Source: Streptomyces sp. V4I2
GTDB lineage: Bacteria > Actinomycetota > Actinomycetes > Streptomycetales > Streptomycetaceae
NCBI RefSeq assembly: GCF_030817655.1
Contig: NZ_JAUSZM010000003.1
Location: 2,108,001-2,172,000 of the forward strand
DNA length: 64,000 nt
Reading direction: 5' to 3'
In this document: positions 1 to 11,854 of the stretch, one piece after another
How positions within the stretch are numbered: position 1 is the first letter of the stretch
Layout of the letters: every line of letters begins with the position of its first letter
Program-made: the position numbers and the translations under genes
The notes under the pieces: model-generated
The model's input: the letters and a program-made list of their open reading frames with translations, nothing else
The model's database searches: none
Told to the model about the DNA's origin: nothing

Positions 1-655
1 GCAGATACGGGTTGGTGGCGCGCTCCTGGCCGATGGTCGTCTGGGGGCCGTGGCCCGACAGCACCACGGTCGAGTCCTCGAGCGGCAGGCACACGCGGGC
101 CAGCGAGTCGAGCATCTCGGCCATGTCACCGCCGGGCAGGTCGGTGCGTCCGATGGAGCCGGCGAAGAGCAGATCGCCCGAGAAGAAGACCGACGGGATG
201 TCAGCCGTCTCGGGCATCCCGAAGGTCACCGACCCCTTGGTATGGCCGGGCGCGTGGGCGACGGACAGCTCCATGCCCGCCAGCTCCAGCTTCACGCCGT
301 CGGTCAGTTCGCGGACGTCGTCCGGCTCCCCCACGGTCAGCTCGCCCATCAGCTGCGTCCCGATGGAGCGGCCGAGACCCATCGACGGGTCGGTCATCAT
401 GTACCGGTCCTCGGGGTGGATCCACGCCGGTACGCCGTGTGCGCCGCACACCGGGACGACCGAGGCCACGTGATCGATGTGGCCGTGGGTGAGGACGACG
501 GCGACGGGCTTGAGCCGATGCTTCTTCAGCGTCTCCTCGACTCCCTGGGCGGCCTGGTGGCCCGGGTCGATGATCACGCACTCCTCACCGGCGGCGGGGG
601 CGACGAGATAACAGTTCGTCCCCCAGGCCCCGGCGGGGAACCCGGCAATGAGCAC
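1..655 (-). CDS. MBL-fold metallo-hydrolase (glyoxalase II-like), 3' end outside window
   Basis: A metallo-beta-lactamase-fold hydrolase whose C-terminus runs off the left edge; about 218 residues are visible. The zinc signature HGHIDH lies at residues 57-62. It is followed by a HAPGHTKGS histidine, an FFSGDLLF aspartate and an LSGHGP histidine, the order expected for glyoxalase II/YcbL-type enzymes that hydrolyse thioesters such as S-lactoylglutathione-like substrates. The GTG start at 655 is preceded by a GAAGGA ribosome site 6 nt away. It is divergent from the cyclophilin gene at 836, with about 180 bp between them for both promoters. The fold is certain; the true substrate in a mycothiol-using actinomycete is not known from sequence. 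Confidence 0.9.
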   Translation of the reverse strand, partial: MLIAGFPAGAWGTNCYLVAPAAGEECVIIDPGHQAAQGVEETLKKHRLKPVAVVLTHGHIDHVASVVPVCGAHGVPAWIHPEDRYMMTDPSMGLGRSIGTQLMGELTVGEPDDVRELTDGVKLELAGMELSVAHAPGHTKGSVTFGMPETADIPSVFFSGDLLFAGSIGRTDLPGGDMAEMLDSLARVCLPLEDSTVVLSGHGPQTTIGQERATNPYL

Positions 656-835
656 GATCGTCCTTCGTTTGTGTCGATACGGGTGGGCTGTTCGGCGACT
701 GCGCCTGTGGTCAGAGCCTACCGGCGCTGCCGATTCCTCAGCGAACCCATATACGGTACGGGGCACACGCAGGCGGTCGGCTCACAAGACGCACGCGTCC
801 CAGCAGGCGTACGAGACGCATGAGGAGAGAACTCG

Positions 836-1654
836 GTGGTCACCCAGGAACAGCGGAAGCGGCAGCTCGCGCGGGAGAAGTTCTTGCGGCAGCAGCAGCG
901 ACGCACGGACGCTCGACGCAAGGCGCGCATGCGCAACTCGGTGATCGCGTCGGTGCTCGGCGTGGTCGTGATCGGCAGCGTCGCGCTGTACACGACCGGC
1001 GCCCTCAAGGACGACGACAAGACCAACGCGAGCTCCGAGACGACCCCGAGCGCGGCGCCGACCAGCAAGGCGCCGGACCCGTGCGAGAAGGCCGCCGCGG
1101 GCAAGGTCAAGACGGCGACCTGGAAGAAGGAGCCGGCGGTCACCATCGACAAGTCGGCGAAGTACACGATGAAGCTGGCGACGACGTGCGGTGAGATAGA
1201 CATCGCGATGAAGACGTCGGCGGCCCCGCACACCGTCAACTCGTTCAGCTTCCTCGCCGGCAAGGGCTACTTCGACCACACCAAGTGCCACCGGCTCACC
1301 ACCAGCGGCATCTACGTGCTGCAGTGCGGCGACCCGACCGGCTCCGGCAGCGGCGGCCCCGGCTACACGATCCCGGACGAGAACCTGAAGGACAAAAGCC
1401 TGAAGGACAACATCTACCCGGCGGGCACGGTCGCGATGGCAAACACCGGCCAGGCGCACACCGGCGGCAGCCAGTTCTTCCTGGTCTACCAGGACAGCCA
1501 GTTGCCGCCCAGCTACACACCGTTCGGCACGATTTCGGAGGCCGGCATGAAGGTGATGAAGAAGATCGCGGGCGCGGGCGAGAGCACCGGAGCGGGCGAC
1601 GGAGCACCCAATGCAACGGTCGTCATCAACAAGGCAACTGTCACCAAATCCTGA
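836..1654 (+). CDS. Membrane-anchored cyclophilin-type peptidyl-prolyl isomerase
   Basis: A 272-residue protein with a basic cytoplasmic N-terminus, one membrane segment at about residues 34-53, a Thr/Ser-rich linker, and a cyclophilin domain from about residue 100 to the end. Recognisable pieces are TCGEIDIAM, HRLTTSGIYVLQCGDP (the catalytic Arg follows the His) and GGSQFFLVYQDSQLPP. The GTG start is chosen for the GAGGAG site about 9 nt upstream. Family knowledge: it catalyses cis-trans isomerisation of X-Pro bonds, here most likely on the outer face of the membrane, helping exported proteins fold. It stands as a single gene between the MBL hydrolase and the DUF349 gene. Confidence 0.93.
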   Translation: MVTQEQRKRQLAREKFLRQQQRRTDARRKARMRNSVIASVLGVVVIGSVALYTTGALKDDDKTNASSETTPSAAPTSKAPDPCEKAAAGKVKTATWKKEPAVTIDKSAKYTMKLATTCGEIDIAMKTSAAPHTVNSFSFLAGKGYFDHTKCHRLTTSGIYVLQCGDPTGSGSGGPGYTIPDENLKDKSLKDNIYPAGTVAMANTGQAHTGGSQFFLVYQDSQLPPSYTPFGTISEAGMKVMKKIAGAGESTGAGDGAPNATVVINKATVTKS

Positions 1655-1788
1655 CCGCCAACTGCGAAATTTCGGTCGCGCGGGATGCGGACAGGCAACC
1701 CGCCGGTCGCCTATGTTGGCCGTGACGAAACTGTGGACGATGCTCGGGGGCGCTGAGGCCCTCGCAGGCATCATGTGGAGGAGGCGCT

Positions 1789-3018
1789 GTGAGCAGCGAC
1801 CCGTGGGGCCGCGTCGACGAGACGGGGACCGTGTACGTGCGTACGGCCGACGGCGAGCAGGTCGTCGGTTCCTGGCAGGCCGGCTCTCCTGACGAGGCGC
1901 TGGCCTACTTCGAGCGCAAGTACGAGGGCCTGGTTGTCGAGATCGGCCTCCTCGAGAAGCGAGTGAAGACCACCGACCTGTCGGCGAAGGACGCGCAGGC
2001 CGCGATCGACCACATTCGGGAGCAGGTCGACGCCCACCACGCGGTTGGCGACCTGGACGCCCTGCGGGTCCGGCTGGACAAGCTCGTGGAGACCGTCGAG
2101 AAGCGGCGCGAGGAGCGCAAGCAGCAGCGCGCCAAGCAGTCCGACGAGGCGCGTCACGCCAAGGAGGCGCTGGTCACCGAGGCGGAGGAGCTGGCGCAGT
2201 CGGACCAGTGGCGGGCGGCCGGTGAGCGGCTGCGGGCGCTGGTGGACACCTGGAAGGGCCTGCCGCGCCTGGACCGCAAGTCGGACGACGAACTGTGGCA
2301 CCGCTTCTCGCACGCGCGCTCGGCGTTCTCCAAGCGTCGCAAGGCGCACTTCGCGTCGCTGGACGCGCAGCGCGAGGAGGCCCGCAGGACCAAGGAGCGC
2401 CTGGTCGGCGAGGCCGAGGTACTGTCCGGTTCGACGGACTGGGGTCCGACGGCCGCGCGCTACCGCGAGCTGATGGCGGAGTGGAAGGCCGCGGGCCGTG
2501 CCCAGCGCGAGCACGAGGACGACCTGTGGAACCGCTTCCGCGGCGCCCAGGACGTCTTCTTCGCCGCCCGCAGCTCGGTCTTCGCCGAACGGGACGCCGA
2601 GCAGTCGGAGAACCTGAAGCTGAAGGAGGAGCTGGCCGAGGAGGCCGAGAAGCTCCTGCCGATCGGCGACCTGAAGAGCGCCCGCGCCGCCTTCCGCTCG
2701 CTCAACGAGCGCTGGGAGGCCATCGGCCACGTCCCGCGTGACGCACGGCCGAAGGTCGAGGGCCGGATGCACGCGGTCGAGCGGGCCCTGCAGGAGGCCG
2801 AGGAGACCGAGTGGCGCCGGACGAACCCGGAGGCACGCGCGCGTGCCGAGGGTCTGACCGGTCAGCTCCAGGCCGCGGTCGACAAGCTGAGGGGCCAGAT
2901 CGAGCAGGCCCGGACCCAGGGCAACAACGCCAGGGCCGACAAGCTCGAGAAGGAGCTGGCGGGCCGCGAGGCTCTGCTGGAGCAGGCTCTGAAGGGGCTC
3001 CAGGAGTTCGGCGGCTGA
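1789..3018 (+). CDS. DUF349 domain protein
   Basis: A 409-residue, highly charged, helical protein. After an N-terminal segment of about 130 residues there are three DUF349 repeats at roughly 140-205, 205-275 and 275-335, each showing the pattern of a Trp-containing helix (WRAAGERL, WGPTAARY, LKSARAAF) followed by an ELWHRF/DLWNRF-type helix in the first two. The C-terminal 60 residues look like coiled coil. The GTG start has a GGAGGAGG ribosome site 5-6 nt upstream. The family is widespread next to relA in actinomycetes; its biochemical role is not established. It converges on relA, with a strong hairpin terminator between them. Confidence 0.88.
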   Translation: MSSDPWGRVDETGTVYVRTADGEQVVGSWQAGSPDEALAYFERKYEGLVVEIGLLEKRVKTTDLSAKDAQAAIDHIREQVDAHHAVGDLDALRVRLDKLVETVEKRREERKQQRAKQSDEARHAKEALVTEAEELAQSDQWRAAGERLRALVDTWKGLPRLDRKSDDELWHRFSHARSAFSKRRKAHFASLDAQREEARRTKERLVGEAEVLSGSTDWGPTAARYRELMAEWKAAGRAQREHEDDLWNRFRGAQDVFFAARSSVFAERDAEQSENLKLKEELAEEAEKLLPIGDLKSARAAFRSLNERWEAIGHVPRDARPKVEGRMHAVERALQEAEETEWRRTNPEARARAEGLTGQLQAAVDKLRGQIEQARTQGNNARADKLEKELAGREALLEQALKGLQEFGG

Positions 3019-3079
3019 GCCTTACGGACATAAGCCTTCACGGACGGTAGGCCTTCACGGACGTAGGCCTTCACGGACA
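3019..3079 (+). repeat. Short tandem repeat CCTTCACGGAC (3 perfect copies plus 1 degenerate)
   Basis: Immediately after the DUF349 stop codon, the 11-mer CCTTCACGGAC occurs three times at about 16-17 bp spacing, preceded by a degenerate CCTTACGGAC copy. It is untranslated and sits just before the bidirectional terminator. No function is evident; slippage duplication is the simplest explanation. Confidence 0.75.
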
Positions 3080-3081
3080 AA

Positions 3082-3126
3082 CGCAGAGGGGCTCCCGTAC
3101 CTTGCCGGTACGGGAGCCCCTCTGCG
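3082..3126. terminator. Bidirectional hairpin terminator between DUF349 gene and relA
   Basis: A perfect 20-bp stem with a 5-nt loop (TTGCC); the arms begin CGCAGAGGGG and end CCCCTCTGCG. It lies between two convergent genes, so it can stop transcription in both directions. There is no T-tract, as is usual in high-GC actinomycetes. Confidence 0.9.
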
Positions 3127-3141
3127 TATGCGGCGCTTGTG

Positions 3142-5691
<2,550 letters not shown>

Positions 5692-5812
5692 GAGGGCTCC
5701 TCGTGCGCGATCCGGGTCCCCCGGTCAGGCTCCGGACACCCCATGGTAGCGATCCTTTGCCTGAGGATCGCCTTCAGGCCACTGTGAGGACCGTCAACCG
5801 GAGAAACACGAG

Positions 5813-5843
5813 AGGCGGGCACCGGATTCCTCCGGGCCCGCCT
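5813..5843 (-). terminator. Terminator downstream of apt
   Basis: A two-part stem (GAGGCGGGC paired with GCCCGCCTT, then CCGGA paired with TCCGG around a TTCC loop, with one bulged A). It sits between the apt stop codon and the relA start and separates the sec-apt transcript from relA. Confidence 0.75.
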
Positions 5844-5884
5844 TCGCGGTGCCGGCACGTCACGCGCGCCTTGTGTGCCGGTGC

Positions 5885-6433
5885 TCAGACCTTGAGCAGC
5901 GCCTCCAGCGGGGCGCCGGCGAGGGCCGGCTCCAGGCGGGCGCGGCCGCCGAGGAAGCCCAGCTCCATCAGGACGGCGAGGCCCGCGACCTCGGCGCCCG
6001 CCCGGCGGATGAGCTGGATCGACGCCTCGGCGGTGCCGCCGGTGGCGAGGACGTCGTCGACGACCAGGACGCGGTCGCCCGCGGTCAGGTCCTCGGCGTG
6101 TACCTCGATCTCGGCGGAGCCGTACTCCAGGTCGTACGCCTGGCTGAGGGTGGCTCCGGGGAGCTTGCCCGCCTTGCGCACGGGGATGAAGCCGAGCCCG
6201 GCGCGAACGGCGACGGGGGCGCCGAGGATGAAGCCGCGGGCCTCCAGGCCGACGATCTTCGTGGCGCCGGCGTCCGTGGCGAGAGCGGCGAGGGCGTCGG
6301 TGAGTGCGGTGAACGCCGCCGGGTCCGCCAGGAGCGGGGTGATGTCCTTGAACATCACGCCCGGCTCCGGGTAGTCCGGCACATCACGGATGCGGCTGAG
6401 CAGCAGTGCCGTGATGTCGGTGAGCTCGGTCAT
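5885..6433 (-). CDS. apt: Adenine phosphoribosyltransferase
   Basis: A 182-residue enzyme that converts adenine plus PRPP to AMP for purine salvage. The PRPP-binding loop is seen as VLVVDDVLATGGTAEA, and GLEARGFILGAPVA is the type I PRTase adenine-site motif. The ATG at 6433 overlaps the secF stop by 4 nt (ATGA), so translation is coupled to secF. The order yajC-secD-secF-apt-relA is conserved in actinomycetes. A hairpin terminator follows. Confidence 0.96.
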   Translation of the reverse strand: MTELTDITALLLSRIRDVPDYPEPGVMFKDITPLLADPAAFTALTDALAALATDAGATKIVGLEARGFILGAPVAVRAGLGFIPVRKAGKLPGATLSQAYDLEYGSAEIEVHAEDLTAGDRVLVVDDVLATGGTAEASIQLIRRAGAEVAGLAVLMELGFLGGRARLEPALAGAPLEALLKV

Positions 6434-7548
6434 CGGCGCTTCCCGGAGGGTCGGCCGCGGCCGCGGTTGCGGGACGCGGGCTGGGTGCGCGGGCCGACGA
6501 CCGCCGGCGCCGCGTCCTCCGGCTCGTCGTCGAACGGCTCGTCGGCGGCCTCGTTCTCCAGCGGCTCGCCCTTGGCGGCGGCCTGGGCGCGCTTGGCGAG
6601 CACGCGCTTCTTGAGGGCCTTCATCTGCGGCTCGCGCTCCTTGAGGTCGGCGACGAGCGGCGTGGCGATGAAGATCGAGGAGTACGCACCGGCCGCGAGG
6701 CCGACGAACAGCGACAGCGAGATGTCGTTGAGCATGCCGGCGCCGAGGACACCGCCACCGATGAACAGCAGGGCGGCCACCGGCAGCAGCGCGACCACCG
6801 TGGTGTTGACGGACCGGACCAGGGTGCTGTTGATCGAGCGGTTGGCGATGTCGCTGTACGTCCAGCGGGTCTGTTTGGTGATGTCCTTGGTCTGCTCCTT
6901 GAGGCTGTCGAAGACGACGACCGTGTCGTAGAGCGAGTAACCGAGAATGGTCAGCAGACCGATCACCGTGCCCGGTGTGACCTCGAAGCCGACGAGGGCG
7001 TAGATGCCGACCGTGATGGTGATGTCGTGGATCAGCGCGATGAACGCGGCGAGCGCCATGCGCCACTCGAAGGCGATCGCCAGATAGATCACGACCAGGA
7101 CGAGGAAGATGCCCAGGCCCTGCCAGGCCTTGTTGGCGACCTGATCACCCCAGCTGGGGCCGACCAGGTCGGCGTTGATCTGCTCGCTGTCGACCTTGAG
7201 GTCCTTGGCGAGCTCCTGCTTGATCTGGCCGGACGTGTCCGTGTCGATGCCCGCGAGCTGGATGCGCAGGCTGCCGTCGCCGAGCTTCTGGACGATCGCG
7301 TCGTGCCCGGAGGCCTCTTCCGCGTACGTCTCCGCCTGCGACACCGAGACACTGGTGTTCTTCGGGGTGGTGAAGACGGCACCGCCCTCGAACTCGATGC
7401 CCATGTTCAGGCCGCGCACCGCCAGGCCGACGATGGCCGTGATGGTGATCAGGATCGAGAGGCCGTACCAGAGCTTGCGGTTGCCGACGAAGTCGTAGCC
7501 GACCTCGCCACGGTGCAGTCGGGCGCCGAGGTTGCCGAGCTTCGACAT
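6430..7548 (-). CDS. secF: Protein translocase subunit SecF
   Basis: A 372-residue membrane protein of the SecDF complex, which uses the proton gradient to pull preproteins through SecYEG. The six-helix RND-type topology is visible, with the periplasmic P4-like domain after the first helix and the conserved VIGLLTILGYSLYDTVVVFD segment. The C-terminal 80 residues are an acidic then basic tail (ending RGRGRPSGKRR), longer than in E. coli SecF. It starts 1 nt after the secD stop and overlaps apt by 4 nt, so the genes form one operon. Confidence 0.96.
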   Translation of the reverse strand: MSKLGNLGARLHRGEVGYDFVGNRKLWYGLSILITITAIVGLAVRGLNMGIEFEGGAVFTTPKNTSVSVSQAETYAEEASGHDAIVQKLGDGSLRIQLAGIDTDTSGQIKQELAKDLKVDSEQINADLVGPSWGDQVANKAWQGLGIFLVLVVIYLAIAFEWRMALAAFIALIHDITITVGIYALVGFEVTPGTVIGLLTILGYSLYDTVVVFDSLKEQTKDITKQTRWTYSDIANRSINSTLVRSVNTTVVALLPVAALLFIGGGVLGAGMLNDISLSLFVGLAAGAYSSIFIATPLVADLKEREPQMKALKKRVLAKRAQAAAKGEPLENEAADEPFDDEPEDAAPAVVGPRTQPASRNRGRGRPSGKRR

Positions 7549-7549
7549 C

Positions 7550-9328
7550 TCACGCCTCCTTCGGGTCGACAGGGCCGGCGGCAGGCTGGACGGGACGGCG
7601 GGTTCGGCGCAGCGGGGGCTTGGCGCCCAGCCGCTTGGGGTCGAGGCCGGACCAGCTGTGACCGCTCGAGAAGAACTTGCTGCGCGCGACGAGCGTCAGC
7701 AGCGGCTTGGTGAACAGGAAGACCACCACCACGTCGAGGAGGGTGGTCAGGCCGAGCGTGAAGGCGAAGCCCTGGACCTTGCCGACGGTGACGATGAAGA
7801 GCACCGCCGCGGCGAGGAACGACACGAAGTCGGAGACCAGGATGGTGCGCCGGGCGCGCGGCCAGGCCCGCTCGACGGCGGGGCGCAGTGTGCGGCCCTC
7901 GCGGATCTCGTCCCGGACGCGTTCGAAGTACACGATGAACGAGTCCGCTGTGATGCCGATCGCGACGATGGCACCACACACGGCCGGGAGGTTGAGCGCG
8001 AAGCCGATGCCCGGGCCGAGCAGCGCCATGATCACGTAGGTGAGGGCCGCGGAGATCAGCAGCGAGGCGACGGCGATGAGTGCCAGGCCGCGGTAGTAGG
8101 CCACCAGGTAGATGACGACCAGGGCGAGGCCGATGGCTCCGGCGATCAGACCGGCCTTCAGCTGCTCGCCACCGAGCGCGGCGGTCACCGTGGTGACGCT
8201 GTCCTCCTTGAAGGTCAGCGGCAGGGCGCCGTACGACAGCATGTTGGCGAGGCTCTGGGCCGACTCCTGGTTGAAGTTGCCGGAGATCTCCGCGCTGCCG
8301 CCGGTCAGCGCCTGGCTGACGGACGGGTCGGAGACCACGTCGCCGTCGAGGACGATGGCGAACTGGTTCTGCGGGGACTGGTTCTGGGCCAGTTTGCCGG
8401 TGATGTCGCCGAACTTCTTGGCGCCGCCGTCCGTGAAGTCCATGGTGACGGTCCAGCCGGCGCCGGTCGTCGTATTGAGGACGGCCTTTGCCTCGTCCAC
8501 GTCGGTGCCGTCGACCTCGGCCGGGCCCAGGACGTACTTCTGCCACTGGCCCTGCGAGTTCTGGCCGCAGGCCACGGTGGAGTCGGCGGGCTTGGCGCCG
8601 TCACCGGCCTTGGCACGGGCCGTCGCGTCGGTGCAGTCGAGGGCGGCGTACTGGGCCTCGAGCTTGGTGGCCGCCGCGCTGGAGTCGCTGCTGCTCGCGG
8701 ACGGGGAGGCGGAGGCACTCGCGGAGGCCGAGGCGCTCGTCGACGGCGTGGGGTCGGCCTTCAGGGCGTCGGTGAGCGCGCGGCCCTGCGAGGTGGACGT
8801 CGCCGACGGGGTGGTGGAGCTGGAGGGAGAGGACGACGAGGTCGCCTTGTCCGTGGCCTTGTCGCTGCCCGACGCGCTGCTGGAGGCGCTCGGCGACGGG
8901 CTGGCCGTAGCGGCGGCGCCCGAGACCTCGGTGGCGATGACCGGCCGGAAGTACAGCTTGGCGGTGGTGCCGACCTGCTTCTGGGCCTCCTCGGAGTTCG
9001 TACCCTTGGGGATGTTGACGATGATGTTCCGCTCGCCCTGGGTCTGAACCTCGGCCTCCGAGACGCCAAGACCGTTGACACGGCGGTTCATGATGTCGAC
9101 CGCGGTGTCCATGTTGGTCTTGTTGATCGCGGATTCCTGGCCGGCCTCGGGGACCGCCCGGAGCGTGATGCTCGTACCACCGGCAAGGTCGATGCCGAGA
9201 CGCGGAGTGGTGTGCCCGGAGAGGAACATTCCTCCGGTGAGCGCCACGATGGCGATCAGGATGAGGGCCAGCGAGCGCCATGGCTTGCTCTGGGCACTCG
9301 CGCTCCGGCCCTTCTTAGGTGCTGCCAC
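7550..9328 (-). CDS. secD: Protein translocase subunit SecD with Ser/Ala-rich insert
   Basis: About 592 residues from a GTG at 9328 (VAAPKKGRS); a longer frame to 9388 is possible, but the first helix and a GAGGGAG site favour this start. It has a first membrane segment at about 20-37, the conserved LGIDLAGGTSITL motif, a P1 exported domain, and five C-terminal helices with the AIVAIGITADSFIVYFERVRDEIREG motif region. An unusual low-complexity insert of Ser, Ala, Thr and Pro occupies about residues 138-222 inside the exported domain. Its partner is SecF directly downstream. Confidence 0.95.
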   Translation of the reverse strand: MAAPKKGRSASAQSKPWRSLALILIAIVALTGGMFLSGHTTPRLGIDLAGGTSITLRAVPEAGQESAINKTNMDTAVDIMNRRVNGLGVSEAEVQTQGERNIIVNIPKGTNSEEAQKQVGTTAKLYFRPVIATEVSGAAATASPSPSASSSASGSDKATDKATSSSSPSSSTTPSATSTSQGRALTDALKADPTPSTSASASASASASPSASSSDSSAAATKLEAQYAALDCTDATARAKAGDGAKPADSTVACGQNSQGQWQKYVLGPAEVDGTDVDEAKAVLNTTTGAGWTVTMDFTDGGAKKFGDITGKLAQNQSPQNQFAIVLDGDVVSDPSVSQALTGGSAEISGNFNQESAQSLANMLSYGALPLTFKEDSVTTVTAALGGEQLKAGLIAGAIGLALVVIYLVAYYRGLALIAVASLLISAALTYVIMALLGPGIGFALNLPAVCGAIVAIGITADSFIVYFERVRDEIREGRTLRPAVERAWPRARRTILVSDFVSFLAAAVLFIVTVGKVQGFAFTLGLTTLLDVVVVFLFTKPLLTLVARSKFFSSGHSWSGLDPKRLGAKPPLRRTRRPVQPAAGPVDPKEA

Positions 9329-9460
9329 CTTCTCGTACTCCCTCTCGGGCCGCCTCGCGCCGGATCGGCGGGCGGGCGGCCATGACATGGTGTCGGGATC
9401 CCGTGCGAGCTGTGCACGTTCCGGGGCGCGCGGAGGCGGCCCACGCGCCCCGGAATGCGG

Positions 9461-9982
9461 TTACTTCGCCTCGGAGTCGCCGTCGGTCTTCTTCGGCTCC
9501 TCGTCCGTCTTCGCCTCGGCGGCCTCGGCCTCGGCCTCGGCCTCGGTGTCGGCCGGGGTCTCGGCGGGCTCCTCGGCCGTGTCCTTCTTGCCGAGGTCGA
9601 CGGGCTTGTCGTCGGAAGCGTCGGCGGCGGGCTCGTCGGTCTCGGTGAGGGAGGAGGCGTCGTCCGGGACGACGTCGGAGTCGGACTTCAGGTCGTGCTC
9701 GACGCCGTGGACGATGCGGTTGTACTCGTCGTCCGAGAGGACGGAGCCGATGGCGTTCTTCGCGAAGAGAAGCTCGACGCCCGGACCGGCATCGACGAGG
9801 ACCGTGTCCTCATTGACTTCCTTGACCGTCGCGTACATGCCCCCGATGGTGCGGACGCCGCTGCCGGGCTGGATGTCGTTCCGCATCTGCGCGGCCTGCT
9901 GTTGCTTCCGCTTGGCCGAGCGGGTCATCAGGAACATGGCCCCGATGAGCACGATGAACGGGAGGAGGGTCACGAGACTCAC
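9461..9982 (-). CDS. yajC: Preprotein translocase subunit YajC with long acidic tail
   Basis: A 173-residue protein with an N-terminal membrane helix (LLPFIVLIGAMFLM), a basic stretch, and the YajC core (IQPGSGVRTIGGMYATVKEV). The family is normally around 100-110 residues; here about 70 extra C-terminal residues are almost entirely Glu, Asp, Ala and Thr. The GTG start has GAAGGAAG about 9 nt upstream. YajC associates with SecDF, and the gene heads the secD-secF-apt cluster. Confidence 0.94.
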   Translation of the reverse strand: MSLVTLLPFIVLIGAMFLMTRSAKRKQQQAAQMRNDIQPGSGVRTIGGMYATVKEVNEDTVLVDAGPGVELLFAKNAIGSVLSDDEYNRIVHGVEHDLKSDSDVVPDDASSLTETDEPAADASDDKPVDLGKKDTAEEPAETPADTEAEAEAEAAEAKTDEEPKKTDGDSEAK

Positions 9983-10146
9983 GGGTCGGTACTTCCTTCA
10001 CGTGACCGCGATGGTGAGCGGCCTGATGGTTGGGGGTATGTACACCGCCGACAAAGGCGGCATCGGCGGAGTCTAAGCGAGTCCGCGCGCAAGGAACAAC
10101 GCTCAGCATGGCACCAGGGTTCCTGACCCGGCCAGCACCTTCGCCG

Positions 10147-11217
10147 TCACGCCCCGAACAGGTCCCCTTGTCCGTTTCCGGTGGCCGTGGAGCGGGGCGG
10201 GGTGAGGCCCAGATGCGCCCAGGCGGCGGGCGTGCCGACCCGTCCGCGCGGGGTCCGGGCGAGCAGGCCCTCCCGTACGAGGAACGGTTCGGCGACCTCC
10301 TCCACGGTCTCGCGCTCCTCCCCCACGGCGACGGCGAGCGTCGACAGGCCGACCGGGCCGCCGCCGAACAGCTTCAGCAGCGCCTCCAGCACCGCGCGGT
10401 CGAGACGGTCCAGCCCGCGGTCGTCGACCTCGTAGACCGCGAGGGCCGCCTTGGCGATGTCGCGCGTGATCAGGCCGTCGGCCTTGACCTGGGCGTAGTC
10501 GCGCACGCGGCGCAGCAGACGGTTGGCGATACGGGGCGTGCCCCGGGAACGGCCGGCGATCTCGGCGGCGCCGTCGGCCTCGATCTCCACGTCGAGCAGG
10601 TTCGCCGAGCGGTGGATGACGCGCTCCAGCTCCACGGGCTCGTAGAACTCCATGTGCGCGGTGAAGCCGAAGCGGTCGCGCAGCGGGGGCGGCAGCAGAC
10701 CCGCGCGCGTGGTGGCGCCGACCAGGGTGAAGGGGGGCAGTTCGAGGGGGATGGCGGTGGCGCCGGGGCCCTTGCCGACGATGACGTCGACGCGGTAGTC
10801 CTCCATCGCCATGTAGAGCATCTCCTCGGCGGGCCGGGACATGCGGTGGATCTCGTCGAGGAAGAGGACCTCGCCCTCCTGGAGGGAGGAGAGGATCGCG
10901 GCGAGATCGCCGGCGTGCTGGATCGCGGGGCCGCTGGTGATGCGGATCGGGGCGTTCATCTCGGCCGCGATGATCATCGACAGGGTGGTCTTGCCGAGGC
11001 CGGGGGCACCGGAGAGCAGCACGTGGTCGGCGGTGGCGCCCCGCGCGCGTGCGGCGCGCAGGACGAGGTCGAGCTGTTCGCGGACCTTCTCCTGGCCGAT
11101 GAACTCGCCCAGGTCCTTGGGACGCAGGGCGGCCTCGACGGCCTGGTCCTCACGGTCGGCGACAGAGTCCACCAGCCGCTCGGCGGCGGGGGTGTCGGTC
11201 GTGTCGTCCCAGTTCAC
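10147..11217 (-). CDS. ruvB: Holliday junction branch migration ATPase RuvB
   Basis: A 356-residue AAA+ motor that drives branch migration of Holliday junctions with RuvA. Visible motifs are Walker [10 protein letters not shown], Walker B LFLDEIHR, sensor 1 LVGATTRAG, an RDRFG arginine, and a C-terminal winged helix ending with [12 protein letters not shown]. The GTG start has AGGAGAT about 6 nt upstream. It is the last gene of ruvC-ruvA-ruvB. Confidence 0.98.
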   Translation of the reverse strand: MNWDDTTDTPAAERLVDSVADREDQAVEAALRPKDLGEFIGQEKVREQLDLVLRAARARGATADHVLLSGAPGLGKTTLSMIIAAEMNAPIRITSGPAIQHAGDLAAILSSLQEGEVLFLDEIHRMSRPAEEMLYMAMEDYRVDVIVGKGPGATAIPLELPPFTLVGATTRAGLLPPPLRDRFGFTAHMEFYEPVELERVIHRSANLLDVEIEADGAAEIAGRSRGTPRIANRLLRRVRDYAQVKADGLITRDIAKAALAVYEVDDRGLDRLDRAVLEALLKLFGGGPVGLSTLAVAVGEERETVEEVAEPFLVREGLLARTPRGRVGTPAAWAHLGLTPPRSTATGNGQGDLFGA

Positions 11218-11248
11218 TGAGATCTCCTAGCTGGGTGGCGCAGGTCGG

Positions 11249-11854
11249 TCAGCGGGCGCGGTTCAGGGTCTGCAGGGCCGCCCTGAGGAGCTGACCGACC
11301 TGCGGCGCGCCCTCGGCGGCCTCGGCCTGGGGTGCCACCGCGGACACCGCTTCGTCGGCCTCGCGGGTCGCGTAACCGAGGCCGATCAGGGCGGCGTGCA
11401 GCTGGTCGCGCCAGCCGGAGGTGACCGCCGTACCGATGGCGGGCGCGCCGACCGGCTCGCCGAGGCGGTCCTTCAGCTCCAGGAGCAGCTTCTGGGCGCC
11501 CTTCTTGCCGATGCCGGGGACGGCGATCAGCGTCTTCTCGTCGCCGGTGGAGACGGCCCGGCGCAGGGTGTCCGGGGAGTGCACGGCGAGCATCGCCTGG
11601 GCGAGTCTCGGGCCGACGCCGCTCGCGGTCTGCAGCAGCTCGAAGGTCTGCCGCTCGTCGTCGTCCGCGAAGCCGTACAGGGTCAGCGAGTCCTCGCGGA
11701 CCACGAGGGACGTGGCCAGTTTGGTCTGCTGGCCCATGCGCAGCCCGGAGAGCGTGTTCGGCGTGCACTGGACGGCGATGCCGATCCCGCCCACCTCGAC
11801 CACCGCGGAGTCGGGGGCGAGGGCGGCGACCGGACCGCTGACGAAGGCGATCAT
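11249..11854 (-). CDS. ruvA: Holliday junction branch migration protein RuvA
   Basis: A 201-residue junction-binding subunit. It begins [12 protein letters not shown] and contains paired helix-hairpin-helix elements ([13 protein letters not shown] and [13 protein letters not shown]) that bind the four-way junction, plus a C-terminal domain that contacts RuvB. The ATG at 11854 overlaps the ruvC stop by 4 nt, so it is translationally coupled. Confidence 0.97.
   Translation of the reverse strand: MIAFVSGPVAALAPDSAVVEVGGIGIAVQCTPNTLSGLRMGQQTKLATSLVVREDSLTLYGFADDDERQTFELLQTASGVGPRLAQAMLAVHSPDTLRRAVSTGDEKTLIAVPGIGKKGAQKLLLELKDRLGEPVGAPAIGTAVTSGWRDQLHAALIGLGYATREADEAVSAVAPQAEAAEGAPQVGQLLRAALQTLNRAR

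Noticed and set aside
7532..9385. A 617-codon plus-strand frame opposite secD
   Set aside because: Gly/Arg/Val-rich antisense shadow of a well-conserved membrane protein gene; no start signal or domain.
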